A DNA stretch of 64,000 nt, from positions 19,996-83,995 of the forward strand of contig JAPPGM010000126.1 in NCBI GenBank assembly GCA_028874995.1. The letters are read 5' to 3'. The notes under the pieces were generated by a model that worked only from the letters and a program-made list of their open reading frames with translations, did no database searches and was not told where the DNA came from. This DNA comes from Gemmatimonadota bacterium (lineage in GTDB: Bacteria; Gemmatimonadota; Gemmatimonadetes; Longimicrobiales; Gaopeijiaceae). Positions within the stretch are counted from its first letter, which is position 1. The number at the start of each line of letters is the position of its first letter. Shown piece after piece: positions 25,077-33,221 of this stretch. A program made the translations under genes and the position numbers.

Positions 25077-27392
25077 ATGCGATACATCCTCGTTCTGCTC
25101 GTCCTCACGCTCCCCCCTGGAGCCTCCGCCCAGAACGGCGCGATCAGCGGTCGCGTTTGGTCCGCCGACGGCCTCCTCATCGGCGCCGCCGGCGTCCGCC
25201 TCGTCGCGGCCGACGATTCCACCCGGCAGCGCTCCACCGACACGGACCGGCTCGGCTTCTTCGCATTCAGCGACGTGACGCCCGGCGGCTACGTGCTCAC
25301 GGTGGCCCGGATCGGGTACGCTCCGCATGATGAGCGGGTCGAAGTCGCGGCCGGGACCCGGCTCGAAATCGACATCACCATGGAGGCGCAGCCGATCGCG
25401 CTCACTGGGATCGAGGTCGAGGCCGAGCGGAGCCGCGCCCGCGCCCGCTTCGAGGAGTCCGCGGGCGCGACCGTCCAGGACATCAGCCGCGTCGAGATGA
25501 AGGCGCTCCCGATCCTGGTGGAAACCGACCCGCTTCGGGCGGTGGAGGTCCTGCCCGGCGTGAACACGATCTCGGACTTCACCGCGGCCTTCAATGTGCG
25601 GGGCGGTTCGGCCGACCAGAACCTGATCCTGCTGGACGACATCCCCATCTTCAACCCGTTCCACCTGGGCGGCCTCTTCTCGGTCTTCAACGCGGACATG
25701 GTGCAGCGCGCCGAGTTGCGTGCGGGCGGCTTTCCGGCCGAGTACGGAGGCCGCGTGTCGTCGGTGCTCACGGTGGAGACCGATGTGGGCGACGGGAAGA
25801 CCAGCGTGGACGCCGGCGTCAGCCTGCTGGCGTCGCGGATCGCTGTGGACGGGTCCCTGCCGAAGGGGTTCGTGGATCAGGTGGGTCTCGCCAACACGAG
25901 GTGGCGCGTATCCGGCCGGCGCTCCTACGTCGACATCCTGGTCAGGCCGTGGTTCAAGTTCCCCTATCACCTGACGGACATGCAGGGGACCTTCGAGGCG
26001 TGGACGAAGGGGGGCAACCGCCTGCGCTTCACCGGTTACACGGGTCGCGACGTCCTGGACCTCTCGGATGTGGGTGACAATCCTCTGCCCATCCAGTGGT
26101 CATGGGGGAACGACGCCGTGGGCGGGTCCTGGACGAATCCCATGAGAGCGGGCGGGTCCATGGGCGTCGGGGCCTCCTTTTCGCGGTTCACCTCCGACTT
26201 CGAATTCGTGGAAACGGGATCCCGGTTCACCTCCGACATCCAGGAGGCGAAGTTCCGGACCGACCTCGAACAGCGCCCCACCGGCCGGACCCGGTGGAAG
26301 TCCGGGGTTGCCGCCAAGCAGCTCGTCTACGACAACCGGATCGAGGCGGGAGGCACGGTCTTCGCCGAGAGCGCGGGGAGCGGCTGGGAGGCCGCCGGAT
26401 ACAGCCAGATCCACTGGGACCCCAACTCGCGTTGGCTGGTCGAAGCTGGGTTGCGCGTCGACCACTGGATTCCCGATCCCGGCGAGAGCCGGACGACCCT
26501 GTCGCCCCGCTTTGCGGTCAAGCGCTTCCTCCGTGACCGCAATGCCGCGGTGCGCCTGGCGGGCGGACGCTACACCCAGTTCCTGCACTCGCTGCGCGAC
26601 GAGGAGCTGCCTCTCGGCATCGACATCTGGGTGCTGGCGGGCACGCGCGCGCCGCGCATCGTTTCGGACCAGCTTCAGCTGGGGCTCGAGACCTTCTTCG
26701 GCGGCGACGACGAGTGGTACGCTTCGCTGGAGGGCTACTACCGGAACTTCGACGGGGTGACCACGGTGAACACCGCCGACGACCCCAACGACGAGCTGGA
26801 CGACCTCGTCTCCGGAGACGGCTGGTCGTACGGCGTCGACTTCTTCCTGCGGCGCGACCGCGGCGCGACGACGGGATGGGTCACGGTCTCCTTCCTGAAG
26901 GCCGAACGGACGTTTCCGGACACGCGGTCGGGCCTGGATCCCCCTCCCGGCCTCACGTATCCCCCCATCTTCGACCGCCGCCTCGACGTCGACGTCGTGC
27001 TGCGCCGCACATTGGGCTGGTGGGGCGTGGAGGCGGGCCTCCGCGCGAACTTCGGGACCGGGATCCCCTACACGCGGCCGCTCGGCCAATTCGATGTCTA
27101 CCGCCGCCGTCCGGTGGAGAGCGTGGTGGAATACAACAACGGGTCCGCCGTCGCCCTCGGGCCGCGCAACGGGGCGCGGTATCCGGTGCGCCATCGTCTT
27201 GACCTGTCCCTCAGGAAGACGATCGCAAGGGAGTGGGGACGCGTGATCCCCTACCTGAGCGTCATCAACCTCTACAACCGGAAGAACGTTCTCTTCTACT
27301 TCTACGACTTCGAACCCGACCCGCCCACGCGCTCGGGTGTGTCGATGATTCCCTTCCTTCCGACGCTGGGCGTCGAGGTGTCGTTCCGATGA
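25077..27392 (+). CDS. TonB-dependent receptor with N-terminal carboxypeptidase-regulatory-like domain
   Basis: A 771-residue protein. Signal peptide ends ASAQ. Residues about 22-105 form a CarboxypepD_reg-like beta-sandwich (ISGRVWSADGLLIGAAGVRL). The plug follows (VEVLPGVNTISDFTAAFNVRGG, LLDDIPIFNPFHLGG) and then a roughly 22-strand barrel ending FLPTLGVEVSFR. A classical TonB box is not obvious before the plug. These receptors import large or scarce substrates such as siderophores, vitamins or glycans using TonB energy. The stop overlaps the start of the following lipoprotein gene by ATGA, indicating translational coupling as in SusC/D-like pairs. A DtxR-type regulator lies just downstream, so metal uptake is possible. 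Confidence 0.93.
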   Translation: MRYILVLLVLTLPPGASAQNGAISGRVWSADGLLIGAAGVRLVAADDSTRQRSTDTDRLGFFAFSDVTPGGYVLTVARIGYAPHDERVEVAAGTRLEIDITMEAQPIALTGIEVEAERSRARARFEESAGATVQDISRVEMKALPILVETDPLRAVEVLPGVNTISDFTAAFNVRGGSADQNLILLDDIPIFNPFHLGGLFSVFNADMVQRAELRAGGFPAEYGGRVSSVLTVETDVGDGKTSVDAGVSLLASRIAVDGSLPKGFVDQVGLANTRWRVSGRRSYVDILVRPWFKFPYHLTDMQGTFEAWTKGGNRLRFTGYTGRDVLDLSDVGDNPLPIQWSWGNDAVGGSWTNPMRAGGSMGVGASFSRFTSDFEFVETGSRFTSDIQEAKFRTDLEQRPTGRTRWKSGVAAKQLVYDNRIEAGGTVFAESAGSGWEAAGYSQIHWDPNSRWLVEAGLRVDHWIPDPGESRTTLSPRFAVKRFLRDRNAAVRLAGGRYTQFLHSLRDEELPLGIDIWVLAGTRAPRIVSDQLQLGLETFFGGDDEWYASLEGYYRNFDGVTTVNTADDPNDELDDLVSGDGWSYGVDFFLRRDRGATTGWVTVSFLKAERTFPDTRSGLDPPPGLTYPPIFDRRLDVDVVLRRTLGWWGVEAGLRANFGTGIPYTRPLGQFDVYRRRPVESVVEYNNGSAVALGPRNGARYPVRHRLDLSLRKTIAREWGRVIPYLSVINLYNRKNVLFYFYDFEPDPPTRSGVSMIPFLPTLGVEVSFR

Positions 27393-28375
27393 GTCCCCGC
27401 AAACACCGGAGACGGCGTGCGATCGCGATCCTCGCCGCCCCCCTCCTGGCCGCCGGCTGCGAGCTGACCGAAGTCACGGTGGAGCTTGGCGATGACGTGA
27501 TCGTGGCCGAGGCGCAGGTCGTGCTGACGCTGGACCACGACGATGACGAGGCTTCACTGACGGCGTGGACGCTCCTGCACCGGACCTATCAGCCCGAGGG
27601 AGCTCCGAGCCTGTCCGGCGCGGTGATCACGGTGTCGGGCGAGGGGAGCGAAACGGTCCGGCTCGTGGAGCAGGACAGCGTAGACCTGTGCATCGTGCCG
27701 GACTCGACCGAGGAGTTCGCTGCGGAAGGGGCGGCCTGCTACCGCGCCGAGGCAACGCCCGCCCCGTTCGCACCGGGCGAAATGCTCTCGCTGAACATCA
27801 GGGCCGCCGATGGACGGGTCCTGACGGGAACCAGCCTGGTGCCCGGCGCCTTCTCGTTGACCGGGTTGACCCATGAGGACGGCCGGTGCCGCCTTCAGCC
27901 CGACACCAACTACCGCTTTGTGTGGACACCCTCGAACGACTCGTGGGCATACATCATCGACGCCCGTCTCGAAGGCCTCGCCGAGGCGTTCGCCTCCCGC
28001 GGCATCAACGCACCGGACACTCTGTACATGGTGGGCGTTTCGATCGGACGCGAAGACACCGACATCGTCTTCCCGAGAAACCTCGGTGTCTTCGACTTCT
28101 TCGACAGCGACGAGGACGAACGCGAGGTCATCCGGGCGCTGAGAAACGGGCTCCCGGAAGGATCCCGGGCCGCCGTGGCGATCACCGCGGCGGATCGCAA
28201 CTGGGTGAACTGGGCACGGGGGGGCAACTTCAACCCATCGGGACAGGTGCGCATTCCATCGATCTTCGGCGAGGGAGCGGGGATGTTCGGGACCGCGATC
28301 CAGAGACGGGTGTGGGTCAGGTCGAGCCCCCGCAGGGAAGGGGAGCCGCCGTTGTGCGGGCTCCCCTGGAATTGA
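27389..28375 (+). CDS. Lipoprotein partner of the TonB-dependent receptor (DUF4249-like)
   Basis: A 328-residue lipoprotein with lipobox LLAAGC following a basic start. The mature protein is beta-rich, with an Ig-like N-terminal half (VVLTLDHDDDEASLTAWTLLHRTY, SGAVITVSGEGSETVRL) and four further Cys residues (in DLCIVPD, AACYRAE, GRCRLQP and PLCGLPW) that may form two disulfides. DUF4249 proteins in Bacteroidota accompany TonB receptors in this way; membership here is inferred from context and general layout. The ATG at 27389 overlaps the receptor stop codon. Confidence 0.72.
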   Translation: MSPRKHRRRRAIAILAAPLLAAGCELTEVTVELGDDVIVAEAQVVLTLDHDDDEASLTAWTLLHRTYQPEGAPSLSGAVITVSGEGSETVRLVEQDSVDLCIVPDSTEEFAAEGAACYRAEATPAPFAPGEMLSLNIRAADGRVLTGTSLVPGAFSLTGLTHEDGRCRLQPDTNYRFVWTPSNDSWAYIIDARLEGLAEAFASRGINAPDTLYMVGVSIGREDTDIVFPRNLGVFDFFDSDEDEREVIRALRNGLPEGSRAAVAITAADRNWVNWARGGNFNPSGQVRIPSIFGEGAGMFGTAIQRRVWVRSSPRREGEPPLCGLPWN

Positions 28376-28392
28376 GAGGTGGTCGGCGAGTG

Positions 28393-28438
28393 GTCAATTG
28401 CTTAGGCAATATGTCAATTGTGATTTACATTTAGTAAA
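28393..28438. terminator. AT-rich hairpin cluster between convergent genes
   Basis: The octamer GTCAATTG occurs at 28393-28400 and 28413-28420. ATTGC/GCAAT (28397-28401, 28406-28410) and TTTAC/GTAAA (28424-28428, 28434-28438) form short stems. The cluster lies between the lipoprotein gene and the convergent DtxR gene and probably ends both transcripts. Confidence 0.4.
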
Positions 28439-28461
28439 CTGCGGTAGACATCTTGGCCTTC

Positions 28462-29133
28462 TCAGGCTTCCGAAACCGTCACTCGCCGGGCCACCTTCCG
28501 TTTGACCTTCACCGGATCCGAACCCCCCTCCACCGTCACCGTCACCGCGCCCTCCTCCCCGCCCCCCTTCCGCACCACCGCCCTCGCGCCCGGAACCAGC
28601 CCCACGGACTTGAGGTAGCGGAGCCGGCCAGGATCCTCGTCCGCGACCGAGCGCACCGTGAATCGGCTGCCGGAGGCCACCTGGTCGAGGCGGCTGACGG
28701 GCGTGGGGTCGATCCGCCCCGCGCGGGTCGGGATGGGAGCCCCGTGGGGATCGGTAGATGGGTGGCCCAGCGCCTCGGCCATCGCTTCGATCAACCGCTC
28801 GGATGCGGCGTGCTCGAGCCGTTCCGCCTCGGCGTGCACGTCGTCCCAGTCGTAGCCCAGCCGCTGCACCAGAAACGACTCGATGATGCGGTGCCGGCGG
28901 AGGATCTTGAGCGCTTCGCGGCTTCCTTCCTTCGTCAGCCGCACCCCCCGGTAGGGTTCATGGCGCAGGAGGCCGTCCTCGGCCAGACGCCGGATCATTC
29001 CGCTGACGGATCCCGGCCGCACGGCAAGCACGCGCGCCAGCTCGTTGGTGCCGGCTGGACCACCCCCCTCGTTCAGGGCGTACACGGCCTTCAGGTAGTC
29101 CTCGACGGAGGGCGACAGAGATGGAGAATCCAT
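28462..29133 (-). CDS. DtxR/MntR family metal-dependent transcriptional regulator
   Basis: A 223-residue protein with all three DtxR parts. The winged helix-turn-helix is residues about 8-65 (SVEDYLKAVYALNEGGGPAG, ELARVLAVRPGSVSGMIRRL). The metal-binding dimerisation domain includes HRIIESFLVQRLGYDWDDVHAEAERLEH with the His and Glu ligands. The C-terminal SH3/FeoA-like domain is residues about 150-215. Such proteins repress metal uptake genes when Fe or Mn is bound. The start at 29133 gives the canonical N-terminus. It converges with the TonB receptor operon, a natural but unproven target. Confidence 0.92.
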   Translation of the reverse strand: MDSPSLSPSVEDYLKAVYALNEGGGPAGTNELARVLAVRPGSVSGMIRRLAEDGLLRHEPYRGVRLTKEGSREALKILRRHRIIESFLVQRLGYDWDDVHAEAERLEHAASERLIEAMAEALGHPSTDPHGAPIPTRAGRIDPTPVSRLDQVASGSRFTVRSVADEDPGRLRYLKSVGLVPGARAVVRKGGGEEGAVTVTVEGGSDPVKVKRKVARRVTVSEA

Positions 29134-29259
29134 GATGCAAGATAATGGGGGACCACGGGATGCCGGCAACGCACGCGTCGGGCGGACCGATGGACAACGA
29201 AAAACGGTGTTCACGTTACCTTGGGGTGCCCGGCTTTGATATTCACCCAGGAGGCCCGA

Positions 29260-29457
29260 TTGGAAGACTCGGTTGCAATTGACGCCAAGCGCATCCTGCT
29301 GCGTTACGGCACTCCGATTCTGGTATTAGACAAGGTCCCGTCGGAGGAGCGCATCACCCTGGCCCGCCAGATCGCCAGAACCCCGCTCACGGAACGGGAG
29401 ACGCGTCTCCGCGAGCTGCTCGCGGAAGCGGGACACCTCCAGGAGCCCGCGGACTAG
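29260..29457 (+). CDS. Small hypothetical protein, 65 residues
   Basis: The start is set by a perfect AGGAGG (29249-29254) five bases before TTG at 29260. The protein (EDSVAIDAKRILLRYGTPIL, then an Arg/Glu-rich helix) is soluble and mostly helical after a short strand. A TTACCTTGG element at about 29213-29221 could be its promoter. It ends in a 4-base tail overlap with the convergent ABC-class ATPase gene. Family not recognised. Confidence 0.65.
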   Translation: MEDSVAIDAKRILLRYGTPILVLDKVPSEERITLARQIARTPLTERETRLRELLAEAGHLQEPAD

Positions 29458-31166
29458 GCGCGTAGCCGCAGGCTCCTGAGGCGGCCCATCGCGGCCGCCA
29501 CATCCTGAATGCGGGGCTGTGCGAGATCCCCGGTCCTGCCCGAGTCGAGCACATCGAGTCCCCGGCCCTCCAGCGCTTCGGCCACCGCCTCGAGCACGTC
29601 CTCCACGGCCCTTCCTTCGCCCATGAAACCGCGGGCAAGGTGGAGCGCCAGCGCGATCGCGCGGGTCTGCGCGTACGACACGATCTGCCGCACCCCCGCG
29701 AGCTCGATCCGCTCCCGCCCGAAGTCGACCGTGTGACGGCTCCGCACCTTGATGGAACGCTCGCGCCGACCGCGCCGGGCCGAGATCGAGCGGGGGTCGG
29801 GGAAGCGGTGGCGGGCGGGCCATCGGACGGGTCCCGCGTGGGTCTTGCGGCCGGTCGGAAGGGCCTCCGCCACGCCCCGCGCCGCCTCGGTCAGGTCCAC
29901 GGGGCGATACCGGATCATGCCCACCACCCGATCCGCCACGTCCAGGTAGTCTCCCGAGCCGCCGATCACCAGCAGCGTGCTCGCACCGGCGTCGTCGCAC
30001 AGGCTGCGCACCCGGTCGATGAATGGGGTGATGGGTTCATCGTCGCCCTTGACGAGAGCCTGCATGCGCCGGTCGCGGATCATGAAGTTGGTGGCGGCGG
30101 TGTCCTCGTCGATCAGCAGCAGCCGCGACCGGGCCTCCAGCGCCTCGATGATCGCCGCGGCCTGGCTGGTCGACCCCGAGGCGTTGGGTGTGGAGAAGGC
30201 GCGGGTGTCCTGGCCGCCGGGCAGCGCGCCGATGAAGGACGAGATGTCGACACCCGCAACCGAACGGCCGTCCTCGGCCTGGATCTTCATGGCGGTCGGA
30301 TCGGTGACGACGTGCTCTCGGCCGTCGTCCGGGCGGTGGTTGTAGACGCCCCGGGCGACCGCGTCGAGCACCGTCGACTTGCCGTGGTAGCCGCCGCCGA
30401 CCAGCAGGGTCACGCCGTGCGGGACCCCCATGCCGGAGACGGGCGGGGCGTTGGCGCGGTCGAGCGTGACGCGGAGGCCGGGCGGAGACTCGAAGGGCGT
30501 AGCCCGGTCGCGGGCGAGCGGCCGGTCGTCGATGCCGCTCCGCCGTGGGAGGATCGAGCCGTCGGCGATGAAGGCGACGAGACCGCGGTCGCGCAACAGG
30601 GCGCGCATGAAGTCGGCGTCTTCGTTGACGTGGGCGTGCCGGGCCAGCGTCTCCGGGGTGTGGGCGTGGTGGGGAAGGGTGGACTGGACCAGCGCGGGAA
30701 GGGTGTCCAGGAGGAGCCGCTCCGCCGCGCGGCCCAGAATGCGCCGTCCGGCGGCGGGCAGGCCAATGGTGAACCGGGCCTCGACGGTCCCGTCGGCGCC
30801 GACGAGCACCGCCGTGTTGGGAAGGACGACCTGCCCGGGATCGGCCATGGCGATCTCGCCGCTCCTGCCGCTGCCGGAGCCGCGCCGGGTGCGCCGGGCG
30901 GCGGCCGCGAAGGTTCGAGCGAGGAGACAGGACAGACCGGTGCGACGCGATGGCGTGCTCAGGGTAGCCGCGTCGTAGCCGGCCGGGTCGGAATCCAGGA
31001 TGACCGCAACCCGGGAGGGAGCCGCGAAGGGGTCTCCCTGGACCCGCCGCACCTCCAGGGTGTACGGTGGGAGGCGCCAGATGCCCTTGAGATCGCGGTA
31101 CGCGGGGTAGCCGCGGCCGTCGATCCGGCGCAATGTGCTTCGGAGGTCGTCTTCCGTTCTGTGCAT
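29454..31166 (-). CDS. ABC-class P-loop ATPase (PF09818-type)
   Basis: A 570-residue soluble protein of the predicted ABC-class ATPase family. Marks are the N-terminal MHRTEDDLRSTLRRIDGRGYPAYRDLKG, Walker A in LLVGGGYHGKST, LSxGQ-like GALPGGQDTRAFSTPNASGSTSQ, and Walker B RLLLIDEDTAATNFMIRD, followed by DEPITPFIDRVRSL. No transmembrane part is present, so it is not a transporter; the family has no firmly established role. The start at 31166 is only 25 bases from the divergent DUF3179 gene, so the two promoters must overlap each other's coding starts or 5' ends. Confidence 0.9.
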   Translation of the reverse strand: MHRTEDDLRSTLRRIDGRGYPAYRDLKGIWRLPPYTLEVRRVQGDPFAAPSRVAVILDSDPAGYDAATLSTPSRRTGLSCLLARTFAAAARRTRRGSGSGRSGEIAMADPGQVVLPNTAVLVGADGTVEARFTIGLPAAGRRILGRAAERLLLDTLPALVQSTLPHHAHTPETLARHAHVNEDADFMRALLRDRGLVAFIADGSILPRRSGIDDRPLARDRATPFESPPGLRVTLDRANAPPVSGMGVPHGVTLLVGGGYHGKSTVLDAVARGVYNHRPDDGREHVVTDPTAMKIQAEDGRSVAGVDISSFIGALPGGQDTRAFSTPNASGSTSQAAAIIEALEARSRLLLIDEDTAATNFMIRDRRMQALVKGDDEPITPFIDRVRSLCDDAGASTLLVIGGSGDYLDVADRVVGMIRYRPVDLTEAARGVAEALPTGRKTHAGPVRWPARHRFPDPRSISARRGRRERSIKVRSRHTVDFGRERIELAGVRQIVSYAQTRAIALALHLARGFMGEGRAVEDVLEAVAEALEGRGLDVLDSGRTGDLAQPRIQDVAAAMGRLRSLRLRA

Positions 31167-31191
31167 GGTATTTCGTTCCCGGGAGGTGCGT

Positions 31192-32280
31192 ATGTCGCGT
31201 TCACAATATGGCTGGATGGCGGCTTTCTGGGCTGGAGCCGCCCTCGGTGGGGCGTGCGGAGACCCGGTTACGCGGCCCGAAGCAATCGAATGCGGGGACC
31301 TCGATCCCGGGTACCTGGCAGACGGCGGGGTGGGGCGGGATGGGATCCCGGCGCTCACCAATCCGGATTTCGTGCCGATCGACGACGAAGAGCGCACCGG
31401 GTACCTGTCGGCGGAATCACGGGTGATCGGCGTGGAGATCGACGGCGGGTGGCTGGCGATCCCACACAACGTGATGTACCGGCACGAGATCGTGAACCTG
31501 AACCGCGACGACACGCAGATCGCGGTGACCTACTGCCCCCTCACGGGGTCGGCCCTGACCTTCGACCGGGAACTGGTCGATGACGCCGGCTTCGGCGTGT
31601 CGGGACTGCTCTACCGGGCCAACCTGATTATGTACGACCGGAACACCGACGATTCCCTGTGGCCGCAGATGGCCGGTGAGGCCGCGTGCGGACCGAAGGA
31701 TGGCGTGGCTCTGGCACGTCGTCCGGTTGTGGAAATGACCTGGGCGGGGTGGAAGGAGCTCTTTTCCGGCTCCGAGGTGGTGGGGATCGAACCGGCGGAG
31801 TCTTTCATCTACAGTGTCAACCCGTACGGGGTGAGCTACGAGGATCCGGACAACCCCGACTTCATCGGCTTTCCGATCCCGCGCGACGATGTGCGGCGCC
31901 CGCCGAAGGAACGGGTCCTGGGTCTGCCGGCGTCGGGTGGGCAGCCGGCGGTGGCATTCCCCTTCCTCGCCATGACGGAGGCGGGTGACTTCTGGACTGT
32001 CGGCTTCGACTACGCGGGAACGTCCGCCGTGGTGTTCTGGGACGCGGGCAGGCAGGCGGCCGTGGCGTTTCGGCCCGTCGCAAGTGGGCGGACCCTGACC
32101 TTTATGGCCCTGGACGACGGATTCGTCGACAGCGAGACCGGATCGCGCTGGAATGTGACCGGACTTGCAACCGAGGGGGCTCTGGAGGGCGAGCGGCTGG
32201 AGATCATCGCGGACGCCTACGTCGCGTTCTGGCAGCCGTGGGCTGCGTTCCATCCGGGGACGACGCTGTTCATTGAGTAG
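31192..32280 (+). CDS. DUF3179 domain-containing exported protein
   Basis: A 362-residue protein. The signal ends near residue 23 with a possible lipobox (GGAC). The core has DUF3179 signatures: AIPHNVMYRHEIVNL, VTYCPLTGSALTFDR, GLLYRANLIMYDR and DSLWPQMAGEA, plus DSETGSRWNVTGLA near the C-terminus. The family is widespread in envelopes but uncharacterised. GGGAGG lies five bases before the ATG at 31192. It is followed at once by a barrel protein gene and gamma-glutamyltransferase, probably one transcript. Confidence 0.88.
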   Translation: MSRSQYGWMAAFWAGAALGGACGDPVTRPEAIECGDLDPGYLADGGVGRDGIPALTNPDFVPIDDEERTGYLSAESRVIGVEIDGGWLAIPHNVMYRHEIVNLNRDDTQIAVTYCPLTGSALTFDRELVDDAGFGVSGLLYRANLIMYDRNTDDSLWPQMAGEAACGPKDGVALARRPVVEMTWAGWKELFSGSEVVGIEPAESFIYSVNPYGVSYEDPDNPDFIGFPIPRDDVRRPPKERVLGLPASGGQPAVAFPFLAMTEAGDFWTVGFDYAGTSAVVFWDAGRQAAVAFRPVASGRTLTFMALDDGFVDSETGSRWNVTGLATEGALEGERLEIIADAYVAFWQPWAAFHPGTTLFIE

Positions 32281-32305
32281 CGCCGGAGATGGCGGCGCGC
32301 GGGGT

Positions 32306-33217
32306 GTGCGCCGGTGGCGTCCCCCCCCCCGCCTGGCCCGTCTGGCGCCGCACTGCTCCCGGTGCTCGCGGGGCCTTGCCCACGGTCTGCTGGCGGCCGC
32401 GGTCACAGGGTTGGGTGGCGGGGTGGGCGGGGCGGCCGCCCAGTGGGTGGAGGAGCCCGGCAAGGGGTGGATCGCGCTGGCCGTGTACCACCAGGACACG
32501 CGGGAACGCTTCGGGATCGGGGGAGACACCCGGGCGCTGTTCGCCGACGGGCACGCGGTCACGACCTCGTCGTTTCTGACCGTCGCCATGGGTCTCGTGC
32601 CGGGGATCGACCTTTGGAGCCAGTTGTCCTTCCACCGGCTCCGATACGACGACGTGGCGGGCAAGCGGTCCTCCACCGGGGTCGGCGACACGCGCCTCTG
32701 GTTGAGGGCTGCGCCGCTGAAGTGGCTGGGTTCGGGACTGCCCTTCGCCGTCCGGGCCGGATTCAAGGTCCCCGCCGGCGACTTCGACGTGGACGCCGAG
32801 GTCATCCCGCTCGGGGACGGACAGCGCGACTGGGAGGTGCTGGCCGAGGTGGGACACTCCTTCTGGCCGCTGTCTCTTTACCTCTCCGGGTGGGTGGGCT
32901 ACCGGTGGCGCGAGGAGAACGCGGAGGCGAGAAAGGACTTCGGAGACGAGGTGTTCTACTTTGCCCAGATCGGGGGACGGCTGGGCCGATTCGGATACAG
33001 GCTGGCGGTGGATGGGTGGGACGGGGCCGCCGGTGTCACGGAGGGGGTCCCGATCCCGAATTTCCAGCGCGACCTGGTACAGCTGCAGCCGTCGCTGCTG
33101 TATGATGTCGGTCCCGGACAGATCGAGGCGGGCGCGCGCTTCGCGTTGAAGGGCAGAAACCTACCGGCGGGAACCGCGCTCATGTTCAAGTACTTCACCG
33201 GATGGGAGCCGTTCTGA
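32306..33217 (+). CDS. Outer-membrane beta-barrel protein with a C10 tract near the start
   Basis: About 303 residues: a signal sequence (GLAHGLLAAAVTGLGGGVGGAAAQW) followed by some 10-12 amphipathic strands ending ALMFKYFTGWEPF with a terminal Phe, typical of barrel insertion. The start is unsure: GTG 32306 and TTG 32273 are in frame, while the only ATG (32289) is out of frame because of a run of ten C residues at 32321-32330 in the N-terminal coding region. One extra C would place the ATG in frame. It follows the DUF3179 gene directly and precedes gamma-glutamyltransferase by 4 bases. Confidence 0.75.
   Translation: MRRWRPPPRLARLAPHCSRCSRGLAHGLLAAAVTGLGGGVGGAAAQWVEEPGKGWIALAVYHQDTRERFGIGGDTRALFADGHAVTTSSFLTVAMGLVPGIDLWSQLSFHRLRYDDVAGKRSSTGVGDTRLWLRAAPLKWLGSGLPFAVRAGFKVPAGDFDVDAEVIPLGDGQRDWEVLAEVGHSFWPLSLYLSGWVGYRWREENAEARKDFGDEVFYFAQIGGRLGRFGYRLAVDGWDGAAGVTEGVPIPNFQRDLVQLQPSLLYDVGPGQIEAGARFALKGRNLPAGTALMFKYFTGWEPF
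32321..32330. repeat. C10 homopolymer in the N-terminal coding region of the barrel gene
   Basis: Ten consecutive C residues encode part of RPPPR just before the signal peptide core. It is the longest homopolymer I see in the window and is placed where length change would switch the reading frame. Confidence 0.9.
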
Positions 33218-33221
33218 GATC

